From: an uncultured Bacteroidia bacterium | GTDB lineage: Bacteria > Bacteroidota > Bacteroidia > Bacteroidales > F082 | Direction: 5' to 3' | NCBI GenBank assembly: GCA_902799345.1 | Contig: CADBZW010000013.1 | Coordinates: 1 to 57,330 of the forward strand | DNA: 57,330 bases | Shown: piece by piece, positions 24,020 to 32,343 of the stretch | Numbering within the stretch: position 1 is the first letter of the stretch | How the letters are laid out: each line of letters opens with the position of its first letter | Made by a program: the position numbers and the translations under genes | The notes under the pieces: model-generated | What the model was told of the DNA's origin: nothing | Database searches by the model: none | What the model saw: only the letters and a program-made list of their open reading frames with translations

Positions 24020-25375
24020 ATGAAGAAAGTCCATTTTATCGCCATTGGCGGCAGTGCCATGCACAACCTCGCCATCGCCTTGCACCGCAAGGGCTATGAA
24101 GTGACGGGTTCCGACGACGAGATCTTCGAGCCTTCCAAGTCACGTCTTGCCAAAGAGGGCATCCTGCCTCCCCAGTGGGGCTGGTATCCCGAGAAGCTCG
24201 ACAAGACCTACGACGCCGTCATCCTCGGCATGCACGCCCGCATCGACAACCCCGAGCTGGTGCGCGCCCAAGAGCTGGGCTTGAAGGTGTATTCCTATCC
24301 CGAATACCTCTACGAGCAGAGCAAGGACAAGACCCGCATCGTCATCGGCGGTAGCCATGGCAAGACGACCATCACCTCGATGATACTGCATGTGCTGCAA
24401 CGCGTCGGCATCGAGACTGACTTCATGGTTGGGGCACAACTTGAAGGCTTCGACGTGATGGTGCGCCTCAGCGAGACGGCCAAGTACATGGTCATGGAAG
24501 GCGACGAATACCTTACTTCGCCCATCGACCGTGTGCCCAAGTTCCATCACTATCATCCCCATGTCGCCGTCATCAGCGGCATTGGCTGGGACCATGTCAA
24601 CGTGTTCCCGACGTTCGACAACTATCTGGAGCAGTTCCGTATCTTCGTCCGTACCATCGAGCCTGGCGGCTGCCTCATCTACGACCAGACCGATGTGGAG
24701 GCTGAGAAGATCGCTCAGGGTGCGCAATGCCGTACCTTCGGCTATGGCGTGCATCCTTTCGAGAGCGACGGACTGAAGACCACCTTGCTCTTGCCCGACG
24801 GCAACAGGAGGGAAGTGGGCGTGTTTGGTAGCCACAACATGAAGAACATCAACGCTGCAAAGTTGGTGTGCCAACAGCTGGGCGTCACCGACGAGCAGTT
24901 CTATGAAGCCATCGCCTCGTTCAAAGGTGCTGCTCGACGTCTGGAGCTGCTGTTCGACAACGGCGACAACTTCGTCTTCCGCGACTTCGCCCATGCGCCT
25001 TCCAAGGTCAACGCCAGCGTGAAGGCTCTGCGCGAGCAGTTTCCCGAGAAGCATCTGTTGGCTGTTTTCGAGCTGCATACCTACAGCAGCCTCAGCGAGG
25101 TCTTCATCGACCACTACCGCGACGCCTTGAAACTCGCCGACACGGCTATCGTCTTCTACGACCCCCATGCCGTGGCCATCAAGAAGTTGGAGCTGATGCG
25201 TGACGAACGCATCGTCGAGGGCTTTGGCCGCAACGACTTGAAGGTGGTGCATAACAAGGCGGAACTCGTCGAGTTATTACAAAAAGGCCAACGACACAAT
25301 GTCATTGGCGCTTTCATGAGTTCTGGCGACTTCAACGGCCTCACGACCGACGACTTGAAGGCACTGTACGCTTAA
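24020..25375 (+). CDS. mpl: UDP-N-acetylmuramate:L-alanyl-gamma-D-glutamyl-meso-diaminopimelate ligase
   Basis: 451 residues, typical for Mpl. Mur ligase organisation: N-terminal Rossmann part (KKVHFIAIGGSAMHNLAIAL), ATP-binding GGSHGKTTITSM at about 110-121, and a central domain with AVISGIGWDHVNVFPTFDNY. The C-terminal domain includes RDFAHAPSKVNASVKALR, equivalent to the D-F/Y-AHHP motif of the Mur family. The enzyme reattaches recycled murein tripeptide to UDP-MurNAc in the cytoplasm. The gene follows DPP III by 15 bases, and its stop overlaps the stop of the convergent LolA-like gene. Confidence 0.9.
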   Translation: MKKVHFIAIGGSAMHNLAIALHRKGYEVTGSDDEIFEPSKSRLAKEGILPPQWGWYPEKLDKTYDAVILGMHARIDNPELVRAQELGLKVYSYPEYLYEQSKDKTRIVIGGSHGKTTITSMILHVLQRVGIETDFMVGAQLEGFDVMVRLSETAKYMVMEGDEYLTSPIDRVPKFHHYHPHVAVISGIGWDHVNVFPTFDNYLEQFRIFVRTIEPGGCLIYDQTDVEAEKIAQGAQCRTFGYGVHPFESDGLKTTLLLPDGNRREVGVFGSHNMKNINAAKLVCQQLGVTDEQFYEAIASFKGAARRLELLFDNGDNFVFRDFAHAPSKVNASVKALREQFPEKHLLAVFELHTYSSLSEVFIDHYRDALKLADTAIVFYDPHAVAIKKLELMRDERIVEGFGRNDLKVVHNKAELVELLQKGQRHNVIGAFMSSGDFNGLTTDDLKALYA

Positions 25376-25977
25376 AACTGGAATGTCTTAGGGTCGATTG
25401 GCACGTCATACTTCACATTCGAGATGACGTAGCTGTCTTGGTTGCCGCTGTAGTCGTACAATACGATTTCCTTCAGCAGTAACGTGTCGGTGTAGTATTT
25501 GAAGACTACCGTTTTATATCCGATTCCGATAATTTTTTTCTTTATGATGTTGGCCGTGATGACATGGAATTCACCTTCGGTCTTCGTCATCAGGCTGTAA
25601 CCGGTTTCGTTGGCCAGGTCTTGTATGCGTCCTTGGAATCCATAAAGGAAGATATGGGCAAGCGATTGCATCATGCCGCCGTCCCTCATTTTGAAGGTGC
25701 CATGGAATAGTCCCAGGTCCATCTTAATCTTTTTCGCGTTGACGGTCATGAATTTGCCGTTGGTGAACAAGGCGGAAAACTCGTCGGGTTTGACGAAATA
25801 CAGGGTCCCGTATTGTGTTTCGGTCTTCTTGGGCCTGACCATGGTATTATTCAAATCGGATTCGAACGACTTGACTTTGCCGTTGGTGGCCTTGATTTGG
25901 TTAAGCAGGACGAGATCCTGCGCTTGCAGTTGAAGGGCGAATAATAAGATAGATAGTAGCGTAAGTAGCTTTCTCAT
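25372..25977 (-). CDS. LolA-like outer-membrane lipoprotein carrier family protein
   Basis: 201 residues. A signal peptide ends at LQLQAQ. The mature part resembles the LolA fold (an open beta-barrel): KVKSFESDLNNTMVRPKK, TQYGTLYFVKPDEFSALFTN and DLGLFHGTFKMRDGGMM. Bacteroidetes have several LolA-like proteins; this one may carry lipoproteins across the periplasm or serve another lipid-binding role. It lies downstream of rho on the same strand, separated by a terminator hairpin. Its 3' end overlaps mpl tail to tail. Confidence 0.75.
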   Translation of the reverse strand: MRKLLTLLSILLFALQLQAQDLVLLNQIKATNGKVKSFESDLNNTMVRPKKTETQYGTLYFVKPDEFSALFTNGKFMTVNAKKIKMDLGLFHGTFKMRDGGMMQSLAHIFLYGFQGRIQDLANETGYSLMTKTEGEFHVITANIIKKKIIGIGYKTVVFKYYTDTLLLKEIVLYDYSGNQDSYVISNVKYDVPIDPKTFQF

Positions 25978-25993
25978 AGGGTGATAAATAAAA

Positions 25994-26033
25994 CGGGAAA
26001 ACAGTACAGCAAAAATCGTGCACTATTTTCCCG
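25994..26033 (-). terminator. Terminator of rho
   Basis: On the minus strand CGGGAAAATAGT pairs with ACTGTTTTCCCG (one mismatch), followed by TTTTATTT. It begins 11 bases after the rho stop codon. Confidence 0.8.
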
Positions 26034-26043
26034 ATTTCAGAAA

Positions 26044-27858
26044 TTATTTGTCCAGACTCATCAAGAACTCTTCGTTGTTGATGGTCTTGGCCACGCGGTC
26101 CTTCAGGAACTCCATGGCCTCAAGCGGCGTCATGTCGGCGAAGTGGTTGCGCAAGGCCCACACACGGGCGAGGGTGCGCTCGTCGACCAGGAGGTCGTCG
26201 CGGCGCGTACCCGAAGCCACGATGTCGATGGCGGGGAAGATGCGCTTGTTCGACAGACGACGGTCGAGCTGCAGCTCCATGTTACCCGTGCCCTTGAACT
26301 CTTCGAAGATGACTTCGTCCATCTTGGAGCCCGTGTCGATGAGGGCGGTGGCCAGGATGGTCAGCGAGCCGCCGTTTTCGATCTTACGGGCGGCACCGAA
26401 GAAACGCTTTGGCTTTTGCAGGGCGTTGGCTTCCACGCCACCGGTGAGCACCTTGCCCGAGGCGGGCGAGACGGTGTTGTAGGCGCGTGCCAGACGTGTG
26501 ATGGAGTCGAGCAGGATGACCACGTCGTGACCGCATTCAGTGAGACGCTTGGCCTTCTCGAGGACGATGTTGGCGATCTGCACGTGCTTCGAGGCCGGCT
26601 CGTCGAAGGTGGAGGCGATGACCTCGGCATTCACGCTACGTTGCATGTCGGTGACTTCCTCGGGACGCTCGTCGATGAGCAGGATGATGAGGTACACCTC
26701 GGGGTGGTTGGCGGCGATGGCGTTGGCCACCTCTTTCAACAGGACGGTCTTACCGGTCTTGGGCTGAGCCACGATCAAGCCACGCTGGCCCTTGCCGATG
26801 GGGGCGAAGAGGTCCATGATGCGGGTCGAGATGGTGCAGCCTTTGTGCCCCGTGATGTTGAACTTCTCGTTCGGGAACAAGGGCGTGAGATAGTCGAAGG
26901 GGATGCGGTCGCGCACCTCTTCGGGCTTGCGTCCGTTGATGAGGTCGGTCTTGATGAGTGGGAAGAACTTCTCGCCAGCCTTGGGCGGACGGATGACGCC
27001 TTTGATGGTGTCGCCGGTCTTCAGGCCCAACAGCTTGATTTGCGACTGCGAAACATAGATGTCGTCGGGCGAAGGCAGGTAGTTGTAGTCAGACGAACGC
27101 AGGAAACCGAAGCCTTCGGGCATGATCTCGAGCACGCCTTCGGCATTCACGCTACTGTCGAACTGGCTCAGCAGGTCGTCGCGGCGCGGATGCTGCTCAT
27201 AGCGCTCCTTCTCTTGGCGCGGCTCCTGTTTGGGCTGGGGGACGGTCTCCTCTTGCTTTTCTGCAGTCTTTTCCTCTTTCGTGGTAGACATGTCTTGCAG
27301 GGAAGCATTTTCCGTGGCTTTGTTGCGGGTGCGTTTGCGTTTCTGCTTGGGGCTGTCCTTCATTTCGAGAGAGGGAAGCGGCTCGGCAGTGGCTTCTTCG
27401 GCATTGGCTTTGGGTGCCATCACAGGCTCTTCTGCCTTCTGCGGTTCAGGGGTGATGGAGAGCTGCACACCGTTGTTTTTCTGCCATTCGCTGACGGCGG
27501 CTTCGGCTTCCTTGCTGATGCGCGGGCGACGGCCACGTTTGGCTTGAGGCGCTTCGGCGACTTCTTTTATGTTTTCCTTAATTTCTTTTATATCCTCTTT
27601 CACGGGCTCTTTTTGTAGCTCTACGGGCTTTTCGGCAGCGGCTGCTTCCTTAGGCTCGGCATTTTCAGCTTTGGCGTTTTTTTGTTTCTGTTTTTTAGGT
27701 TTGGCGGATTTCTTGATGTCGGGATGGTCCACCTGATGGTCTAGGATTTCGTAAGTGAGTTGGAATCTGTCCATATTCTCATCATCTATGCCCATCTCAG
27801 TGGCAATGATTTTGAGGTCTTCCATCGACTTCTCATTAAGTTCAAAAATGTTGTACAT
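26044..27858 (-). CDS. rho: Transcription termination factor Rho with long N-terminal extension
   Basis: 604 residues, against about 420 for E. coli Rho. Residues 1-45 match the Rho N-terminal helical domain ([20 protein letters not shown]). Residues about 50-250 are an inserted charged, low-complexity stretch rich in K, E, A and P. The RNA-binding cold-shock-like domain follows ([38 protein letters not shown]). The ATPase core has the P-loop [42 protein letters not shown] and the C-terminal R-loop region. Large N-terminal insertions are usual in Bacteroidetes Rho. It is transcribed divergently from the DUF4293 gene. Confidence 0.97.
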   Translation of the reverse strand: MYNIFELNEKSMEDLKIIATEMGIDDENMDRFQLTYEILDHQVDHPDIKKSAKPKKQKQKNAKAENAEPKEAAAAEKPVELQKEPVKEDIKEIKENIKEVAEAPQAKRGRRPRISKEAEAAVSEWQKNNGVQLSITPEPQKAEEPVMAPKANAEEATAEPLPSLEMKDSPKQKRKRTRNKATENASLQDMSTTKEEKTAEKQEETVPQPKQEPRQEKERYEQHPRRDDLLSQFDSSVNAEGVLEIMPEGFGFLRSSDYNYLPSPDDIYVSQSQIKLLGLKTGDTIKGVIRPPKAGEKFFPLIKTDLINGRKPEEVRDRIPFDYLTPLFPNEKFNITGHKGCTISTRIMDLFAPIGKGQRGLIVAQPKTGKTVLLKEVANAIAANHPEVYLIILLIDERPEEVTDMQRSVNAEVIASTFDEPASKHVQIANIVLEKAKRLTECGHDVVILLDSITRLARAYNTVSPASGKVLTGGVEANALQKPKRFFGAARKIENGGSLTILATALIDTGSKMDEVIFEEFKGTGNMELQLDRRLSNKRIFPAIDIVASGTRRDDLLVDERTLARVWALRNHFADMTPLEAMEFLKDRVAKTINNEEFLMSLDK

Positions 27859-27961
27859 AAAATATGAGTTGAAATAATTCCGATATGGAATAATGGTGAT
27901 ACAATAAATTAGGGGAACACTTTGCTGCGGTCAATCCTGGGATTGGTCCGTAAAAGTGCTG

Positions 27962-27991
27962 CAAAGGTAATGCTTTTTTTGGGAATGACAA
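27962..27991 (-). promoter_or_regulatory. Promoter of rho
   Basis: On the minus strand: TTG (27989-27991), a 19-base spacer and TACCTTTG (27962-27969). Transcription should start near 27955, leaving a leader of almost 100 bases before the ATG at 27858. The leader has room for autoregulation, but I see no strong hairpin. Confidence 0.75.
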
Positions 27992-28011
27992 TTTTTTGTC
28001 GAAAAAAATCG

Positions 28012-28019
28012 TATTTTTG
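28012..28019 (+). promoter_or_regulatory. -7 box of the DUF4293 gene
   Basis: TATTTTTG is about 20 bases before the start codon. It is divergent to the rho promoter; the spacing of the only upstream TTTG (27995-27998) is too short for the consensus. Confidence 0.5.
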
Positions 28020-28041
28020 CCGCAATTTAAAACGAATGATC

Positions 28042-28530
28042 ATGTCACAAAGATTGCAATCCATTTTCTTTTTCCTGTCGGCACTGCTATTTGCGTTGCT
28101 GTTTTTCCTGCCTTTAGCGGAGTATTTCGGAGAGTTGAATATCCTGCGCTTCAGCGTGTATGGCGTTGAGTCTATGATGCCCAACGGTGAGGTGCCGTTC
28201 AAGACGGCGTTCAGCCTGCCGGTGCTCATCCTGACCATCACGGTGATTCTGCTTGGCGGTTACCTGGCCATGGGCCTTTTCCGTGCAGTGAAGCTGCCGC
28301 AGTTCGTCAAGTTGTTCAAACTTGCTCGCGTCAACATCATCGTCATCGTGGCTTGGATTGCCGTGGTGTTTGCCTATTACATCCGTGTCATCGGCAAGCC
28401 CATCGGTGCCGATCCTACCTTCAAGGTGGGCGCTTTCCTGCCGTTGGTGGCATTGCTGCTTTCGGTGGCCGCTGCTATGGGTCTGAAAAAGGACATCAAG
28501 AAGGTGCGTTCCACCGACCGCATCCGTTGA
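28042..28530 (+). CDS. DUF4293 family membrane protein
   Basis: 162 residues from the ATG at 28042 (another in-frame ATG at 28036). Four hydrophobic segments: IFFFLSALLFALLFFLPLAE, a segment near FSLPVLILTITVILLGGYLA, VNIIVIVAWIAVVFAYYI and GAFLPLVALLLSVAAAMG. The C-terminal tail is basic (KKDIKKVRSTDRIR). DUF4293 proteins are inner-membrane proteins of Bacteroidetes encoded beside rho, as here. The function is unknown. Confidence 0.88.
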   Translation: MSQRLQSIFFFLSALLFALLFFLPLAEYFGELNILRFSVYGVESMMPNGEVPFKTAFSLPVLILTITVILLGGYLAMGLFRAVKLPQFVKLFKLARVNIIVIVAWIAVVFAYYIRVIGKPIGADPTFKVGAFLPLVALLLSVAAAMGLKKDIKKVRSTDRIR

Positions 28531-28548
28531 TAGGGAAGAGAAACGATG

Positions 28549-28588
28549 AAAACAAAAGCCGACCTCGTTGAGGCCGGCTTTTTGTTTT
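28549..28588. terminator. Bidirectional terminator between DUF4293 and phosphoesterase genes
   Basis: AAAACAAAAGCCGACCTC pairs with GAGGCCGGCTTTTTGTTTT across GTT. A-rich and T-rich flanks on both sides fit termination in both directions, serving the two convergent genes. Confidence 0.85.
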
Positions 28589-29091
28589 TAGAAGAGCTTT
28601 TTTCGGTCGAGTTCGAAGATCTCCAAATCTTTGAAGGTCTTGCCGTCGATGACCATCCTGACGAAAGTCACTTTGTTGTGGAACCCGCTGTTGCCCGCCG
28701 CTCCAGGGTTGATGTGGAGCAAGTTGAGTTGCTTGTCGTACATCACCTTTAAGATATGGGAATGTCCGCATATGTATAGGTCGGGCTTCTTTTCCTGCAA
28801 GATATATTTCACCTCTGACATGTAATGCCCAGGATAGCCGCCGATGTGGGTCATGTAGACGTCAACGTCCTCGATATGGAAGAACAAATCCTCAGGGTAT
28901 TGCATCCTCACGACATGGTCGTCGATGTTGCCGTGTACGGCACGCAAGGGCTTGAACTGCGCCAAGGCGTCGGCGGTTTCGATGTTGCCGATGTCGCCGG
29001 CATGCCACAGCTCATCGACGTCCTTGAAGAAATCGAAGAGCTGCGGGATGAGGGTGCAGTGCGTATCAGATAGGATACCGATGCGTTTCAT
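28588..29091 (-). CDS. YfcE/MJ0936-type metallophosphoesterase
   Basis: 167 residues, the size of this small family. All metal-binding blocks are visible: GILSDTHC (D and H), HAGDIGNIE (GD), AVHGNIDDH (GN), THIGGYPGHY, and CGHSHILKVMYDKQLNLLHI with the GHSH motif. The enzymes are cytoplasmic phosphodiesterases of broad or unknown natural substrate. The start lies 3 bases after the DUF3078 stop, so both are probably transcribed together. Confidence 0.92.
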   Translation of the reverse strand: MKRIGILSDTHCTLIPQLFDFFKDVDELWHAGDIGNIETADALAQFKPLRAVHGNIDDHVVRMQYPEDLFFHIEDVDVYMTHIGGYPGHYMSEVKYILQEKKPDLYICGHSHILKVMYDKQLNLLHINPGAAGNSGFHNKVTFVRMVIDGKTFKDLEIFELDRKKLF

Positions 29092-29094
29092 TTC

Positions 29095-29991
29095 TTATTT
29101 CAAGTTCACCATAAACCCGATGGCCAGCACTTCCTTGAACTGGACCTTCGAGCCTTTTTCGACGTCCGGGAAAGGAATGTCGTAGTCATAGATGAGGTGG
29201 GTCGAGAGATTGGCGTTGAGCCAGTCGTTCACCTTCAGCACGAGCATGTTTTGCCAGTCTACATCGATGTATTGGGGATTTTTCAGGTAGTTGGAGAAAA
29301 GTTCAAGTTTCGTGTTGAACTCAATGTTCTTCGCGATGGGGTACTGGAACTTGGCCACGGCACGGGCACCGAATTCATAGCGGACCTTGTCGTTGAACGT
29401 GTGGATGTTTTCGTCATTCGCATCAAGCGAGTTGCCGAGATAGCGATTGATGAGAGTGGTGTCGTTGACGATGGTCCAGCGGCTTGTGACGGGTGAGAAG
29501 TATAGCGAGAAATACTTGTTGGGTACCCATTCGAGACCGACGCCCAAGTTGATGTAACCCGGGGCCAGGAACTTGGAGATGTAATGCGTCGAGTCGGTGG
29601 CATAGTCGTAGCCTTTGGCAAACTGCGAACGGAAAGCCAATTCGGCGCTTAGGTTGAGCTGCTTGGTCATTTTGTAGCCTGCTAGAGAGGTGAACTCGAT
29701 CTTGTCGTCCATCTTGACGGGCTTCTTCTTGAAGTCGAAGATGCTGTAACCCAAGGCGGTGTTCAGCGTGTTGTCCCACTTGAATTTGTTCTTCAGGTAG
29801 TGGATCTCGTAGTTGAAAATGGCTTGTCCGCTGAGGGAGTTTTGTCCCCCTGCAACCCAGTTGGTGTAGGAACTCTGTCCTAGGTTGATGCCGATGTTGC
29901 CTTTGTGTGTCCAGCCTTGAGGCTGTTCGTCTTGTGCGAATGTCGCGATGGCAAAAAACAATGCCAGTGCAGTGAATAAAAACTTTTTCAT
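29095..29991 (-). CDS. DUF3078 family outer-membrane beta-barrel protein
   Basis: 298 residues. The signal peptide ends at ATFAQ. The mature part begins with the family signature GWTHKGNIGINLGQSSYTNW followed by AGGQNSLSGQAIFNYEIHY. It continues in alternating amphipathic strands (KFKWDNTLNTALGYS, DDKIEFTSLAGYKMTKQLNL). The C-terminus (KEVLAIGFMVNLK) is the end of a barrel. DUF3078 is a Bacteroidetes barrel without known function. It is upstream of, and nearly touches, the phosphoesterase gene. Confidence 0.9.
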   Translation of the reverse strand: MKKFLFTALALFFAIATFAQDEQPQGWTHKGNIGINLGQSSYTNWVAGGQNSLSGQAIFNYEIHYLKNKFKWDNTLNTALGYSIFDFKKKPVKMDDKIEFTSLAGYKMTKQLNLSAELAFRSQFAKGYDYATDSTHYISKFLAPGYINLGVGLEWVPNKYFSLYFSPVTSRWTIVNDTTLINRYLGNSLDANDENIHTFNDKVRYEFGARAVAKFQYPIAKNIEFNTKLELFSNYLKNPQYIDVDWQNMLVLKVNDWLNANLSTHLIYDYDIPFPDVEKGSKVQFKEVLAIGFMVNLK

Positions 29992-30048
29992 ATTTGTTTG
30001 ATTTAAAGATTTAAAGATTCAAAAATTCAAAACTCAACCGTGATTTGT

Positions 30049-30135
<87 letters not shown>

Positions 30136-30138
30136 AAA

Positions 30139-30918
30139 CTAATAACTATTCCCATCTTGGAAGTTCCTATTCCCAATGTTGAATGTAATGTCTTGCATGT
30201 TGTGACTACGCACGTATTTCCCGTTCTTTTCGGCAGGAATCCATACCGTCTCCTGGATGAGTCGGATGGCTTCGTTGTCGCAGCCGCCGCCTACCGAGTT
30301 GACGATGACGATGTTCGACACGTTGCCGTTGGTCTCCACCACGAAACTCAGCCTCACCGTGCCTTGTATCTCGCGTTCCTTGGCGGCATCGGGGAATTTC
30401 AGGTTGTGTGCGATGTATTTACCCATGTTGCTGCCGTCGGCGAAATAGGGTTTGGCCACCTCGTTGAGTTGTTTGTACTCGTAGATTTTATAAGAGGTGT
30501 CTGCTTCCAAGGTCAGGGGGAGGGCTATGCGCTCGTGGCGCTTCCAATAGCGTTTGTAGCTCTTGGCGTTGAAGTCGAACTCGTATTCATAGTCGTATTC
30601 GATGGGCACGCCGATGTTTAAGGCAGGTTTCCATAGGATGGTCTTCGCCAGGTGCATCGCCATTGGCACGGCGGCCTCGCTGAAACTCGATTTCACCGTG
30701 TATTGGCTGGCGTTGCCTTGCTTGTCGAGGTGAAAGGAGATGACGACGGCACCGCTGTTGCCTTGGTTAAGGTCGGCTTCGGGATAGACAAGGTTTTGCG
30801 TGATGTATTCCTTGGTTAGGGGATAGCCTGCAACGGGTTCAGGCAGGGTGATTTGTGCCGTCAGATGCAGTCCCGTGAAGAGGGCTGCGAGCATAAGGAG
30901 GGTCTTTGAAGTTTTCAT
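30139..30918 (-). CDS. Periplasmic TonB C-terminal domain protein with two TonB-like modules
   Basis: 259 residues. The signal peptide (LLMLAALFTGLHLTAQ) is cleavable, and there is no N-terminal anchor or proline-rich spacer as in true TonB. Two TonB_C-like modules follow: EYITQNLVYPEADLNQGNSG with VVISFHLDKQGNASQY (about 37-110), and KYIAHNLKFPDAAKEREIQG with RLSFVVETNGNVSNIVIVNS and GGGCDNEAIRLIQ (about 165-255). It may be a periplasmic adaptor or a TonB-like subunit needing a partner. A -7 box lies on the minus strand at 30950-30957 (TACTTTTG). Confidence 0.83.
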   Translation of the reverse strand: MKTSKTLLMLAALFTGLHLTAQITLPEPVAGYPLTKEYITQNLVYPEADLNQGNSGAVVISFHLDKQGNASQYTVKSSFSEAAVPMAMHLAKTILWKPALNIGVPIEYDYEYEFDFNAKSYKRYWKRHERIALPLTLEADTSYKIYEYKQLNEVAKPYFADGSNMGKYIAHNLKFPDAAKEREIQGTVRLSFVVETNGNVSNIVIVNSVGGGCDNEAIRLIQETVWIPAEKNGKYVRSHNMQDITFNIGNRNFQDGNSY

Positions 30919-30949
30919 GACGTGCTTTTTTTGAATTGTTTTGATAGTG

Positions 30950-30957
30950 CAAAAGTA
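30950..30957 (-). promoter_or_regulatory. -7 box of the two-module TonB-family gene
   Basis: TACTTTTG on the minus strand, 31 bases before the start codon at 30918. No good -33 element seen. Confidence 0.5.
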
Positions 30958-31063
30958 GATATTTTTGTTGAAATGTTGCAGTCACTTTTCAAACAATTCA
31001 ACGATTCAACGATTCAACACCCAACAATTGGCTTCGTCGAATCGTAGATTTCAACATTATTCC

Positions 31064-31071
31064 TATTTTTG
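31064..31071 (+). promoter_or_regulatory. -7 box of rlmB
   Basis: TATTTTTG lies 15 bases before the ATG at 31087, so the leader would be very short. A -33 element is not clear. Confidence 0.5.
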
Positions 31072-31086
31072 CACAAATTTTAGATC

Positions 31087-31833
31087 ATGGAAGACAACTA
31101 CAAGAATAATATGGTGTTCGGCATCCATCCTGTATTGGAGCTGATCCGCTCGCAGAAGGAGATTGAGAAGGTTTACATCCAAGGCGGTGTGCGTGCGCCC
31201 GAGATTGCGGAGATTGCCAACACCTGCCGTGCCAACGGCGTCCCAGTGCAGTTTGTGCCCATCGAGAAGATGAACCGCCTGACGCGCAAGAACCACCAAG
31301 GCGTGGTGGCCTTCATCTGCCCGATCGAATACCAACCTTTGGAGAAAGTGGTCCAGATGGTCTTCGAGGACGGCCGTGACCCCTTCGTGCTGATGCTCGA
31401 CCGTGTGACCGACGTGCGCAACTTCGGCGCCATCGCCCGCACGGCCTACGCAGCCGGCGTGGATGCCATCGTCATCCCCAACCATGGTTCGGCTTCCATC
31501 AACGGCGATGCCATGAAGACCTCCGCCGGAGCCTTGTCGTTAATCAACGTGTGTCGTGTGGAGAACATGAAAGACGCCATCGATTTCCTGAAAGCCAGTG
31601 GCTTGCGCGTGGTGGGCTTCACCGAAAAGGCCAAGGAGAGCCTTTGGAAATCCGACCTCACCGGTCCGCTCTGCGTGATGATGGGCTCGGAAGAGGACGG
31701 CATCAGCCCCGCCTATATGAAGCGCCTCGACGAGCATCTGATGATTCCCATGCCTGGCGACATCGATTCCTTGAATGTTTCCGTGGCGACTGGGGTGGTT
31801 TGTTTTGAGGTGGTGAGGCAAAGGATGGGGTGA
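31087..31833 (+). CDS. rlmB: 23S rRNA (guanosine-2'-O-)-methyltransferase RlmB (TrmH/SpoU family)
   Basis: 248 residues. An N-terminal substrate-binding domain (NMVFGIHPVLELIRSQKEIE, about 8-80) precedes the SPOUT methyltransferase knot. Its motifs are all present: DRVTDVRNFGAIARTAYAAG (about 101-120), CVMMGSEEDGISPAYMKRLD and IPMPGDIDSLNVSVATGVV. It transfers a methyl group from S-adenosylmethionine to the 2'-hydroxyl of a guanosine in 23S rRNA (G2251 in E. coli). It is a single-gene unit followed by two REP palindromes. Confidence 0.92.
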   Translation: MEDNYKNNMVFGIHPVLELIRSQKEIEKVYIQGGVRAPEIAEIANTCRANGVPVQFVPIEKMNRLTRKNHQGVVAFICPIEYQPLEKVVQMVFEDGRDPFVLMLDRVTDVRNFGAIARTAYAAGVDAIVIPNHGSASINGDAMKTSAGALSLINVCRVENMKDAIDFLKASGLRVVGFTEKAKESLWKSDLTGPLCVMMGSEEDGISPAYMKRLDEHLMIPMPGDIDSLNVSVATGVVCFEVVRQRMG

Positions 31834-31837
31834 AATT

Positions 31838-31919
31838 TGTAGAGACGTTGCGTGCAACGTCTTTTTATAACAATTGATTCCGTTGTGGTGAGACAGACGT
31901 AGCACGCTACGTCTCTACA
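31838..31919. repeat. Pair of REP palindromes (AGACGTNGC / GCNACGTCT)
   Basis: At 31838-31862 TGTAGAGACGTTGCGTGC is followed by AACGTCT; at 31895-31919 the other orientation, AGACGTAGCACGCTACGTCT plus CTACA, appears. The two face each other as in a BIME. The same family surrounds and enters the RAYT gene at 36335-36928. Confidence 0.85.
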
Positions 31920-31970
31920 TTTTTAGAAACCTTTTATTTAAATAGTTTCGTACATTTTCAAGAAAAATAA

Positions 31971-31978
31971 TATATTTG
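31971..31978 (+). promoter_or_regulatory. -7 box upstream of the structured RNA
   Basis: TATATTTG matches TAnnTTTG. A TTTCG at 31946-31950, 20 bases upstream, could serve as a weak -33 element. The expected start is near 31985. Confidence 0.5.
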
Positions 31979-31984
31979 CAAACT

Positions 31985-32232
31985 GAAATACAAATCATTA
32001 GTTGAACAAATAGATACTAAAGAATAAGATAACCATAAAAGGCATATTATTATCAGATAGCACTTGTTGCTGTCCTTGAACACCAAAGTTCCATTTAGTC
32101 CCTGTTTTGGCGGGGCAACATCTCAAGGACAAGTTACAAATGCCGTATTCATTACGGCGTGGAATACTTGTTAGAGATGTAGGGCGTGGAACCCCTGGTG
32201 TTCAAGCAAGGAATTGATTCCACGCTTTTTTT
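31985..32232 (+). ncRNA. Structured non-coding RNA, rod-like fold with intrinsic terminator (6S-like candidate)
   Basis: Six helices stack around one axis: CTTGAACACCA 32075-32085 with TGGTGTTCAAG 32196-32206; GTTCCA 32088-32093 with TGGAAC 32187-32192; ACATCTC 32118-32124 with GAGATGT 32174-32180; ACAAGT 32129-32134 with ACTTGT 32166-32171; GCCGTA 32142-32147 with TACGGC 32153-32158. An asymmetric internal bubble (32094-32117) can hold a small CCC/GGG hairpin. A terminator GCGTGGAA 32184-32191 with TTCCACGC 32218-32225 plus T7 ends it and competes with the rod. Such a rod with a central bubble resembles 6S RNA, but I do not recognise the sequence. No open frame is supported here. Confidence 0.6.
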
Positions 32233-32235
32233 ATT

Positions 32236-32330
32236 GCCTGTGCTTCGATTTGGCACAATCGGACAATAGATTTGCGGCGGGGAAATAAGAAAACAGGAAA
32301 GCCGACGCCTGAAGTAAGTAGGCAGAATTA
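32236..32330 (+). promoter_or_regulatory. Shared promoter/leader element, copy 1 (TonB-like gene)
   Basis: Blocks common with 33197-33290: GCCTGTGCTTCGATTTGGCA plus CAATC (32236-32260, with TGTGC/GCACA arms), an ATTTGCGG block overlapping the -7 box TAGATTTG (32267-32274), AGGAAAGCCGACGCCT (32295-32310) and AGTAGGC (32317-32323). GCCT and AGGC can pair. The spacing between blocks is the same within one base in both copies. Confidence 0.65.
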
Positions 32331-32343
32331 ATTGTGAAAAACT

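Noticed and set aside
25981-27618. 545-codon plus-strand frame opposite rho
   Set aside because: It is a shadow of the regular GC-rich codon use of rho; the minus strand encodes a full Rho with all motifs.
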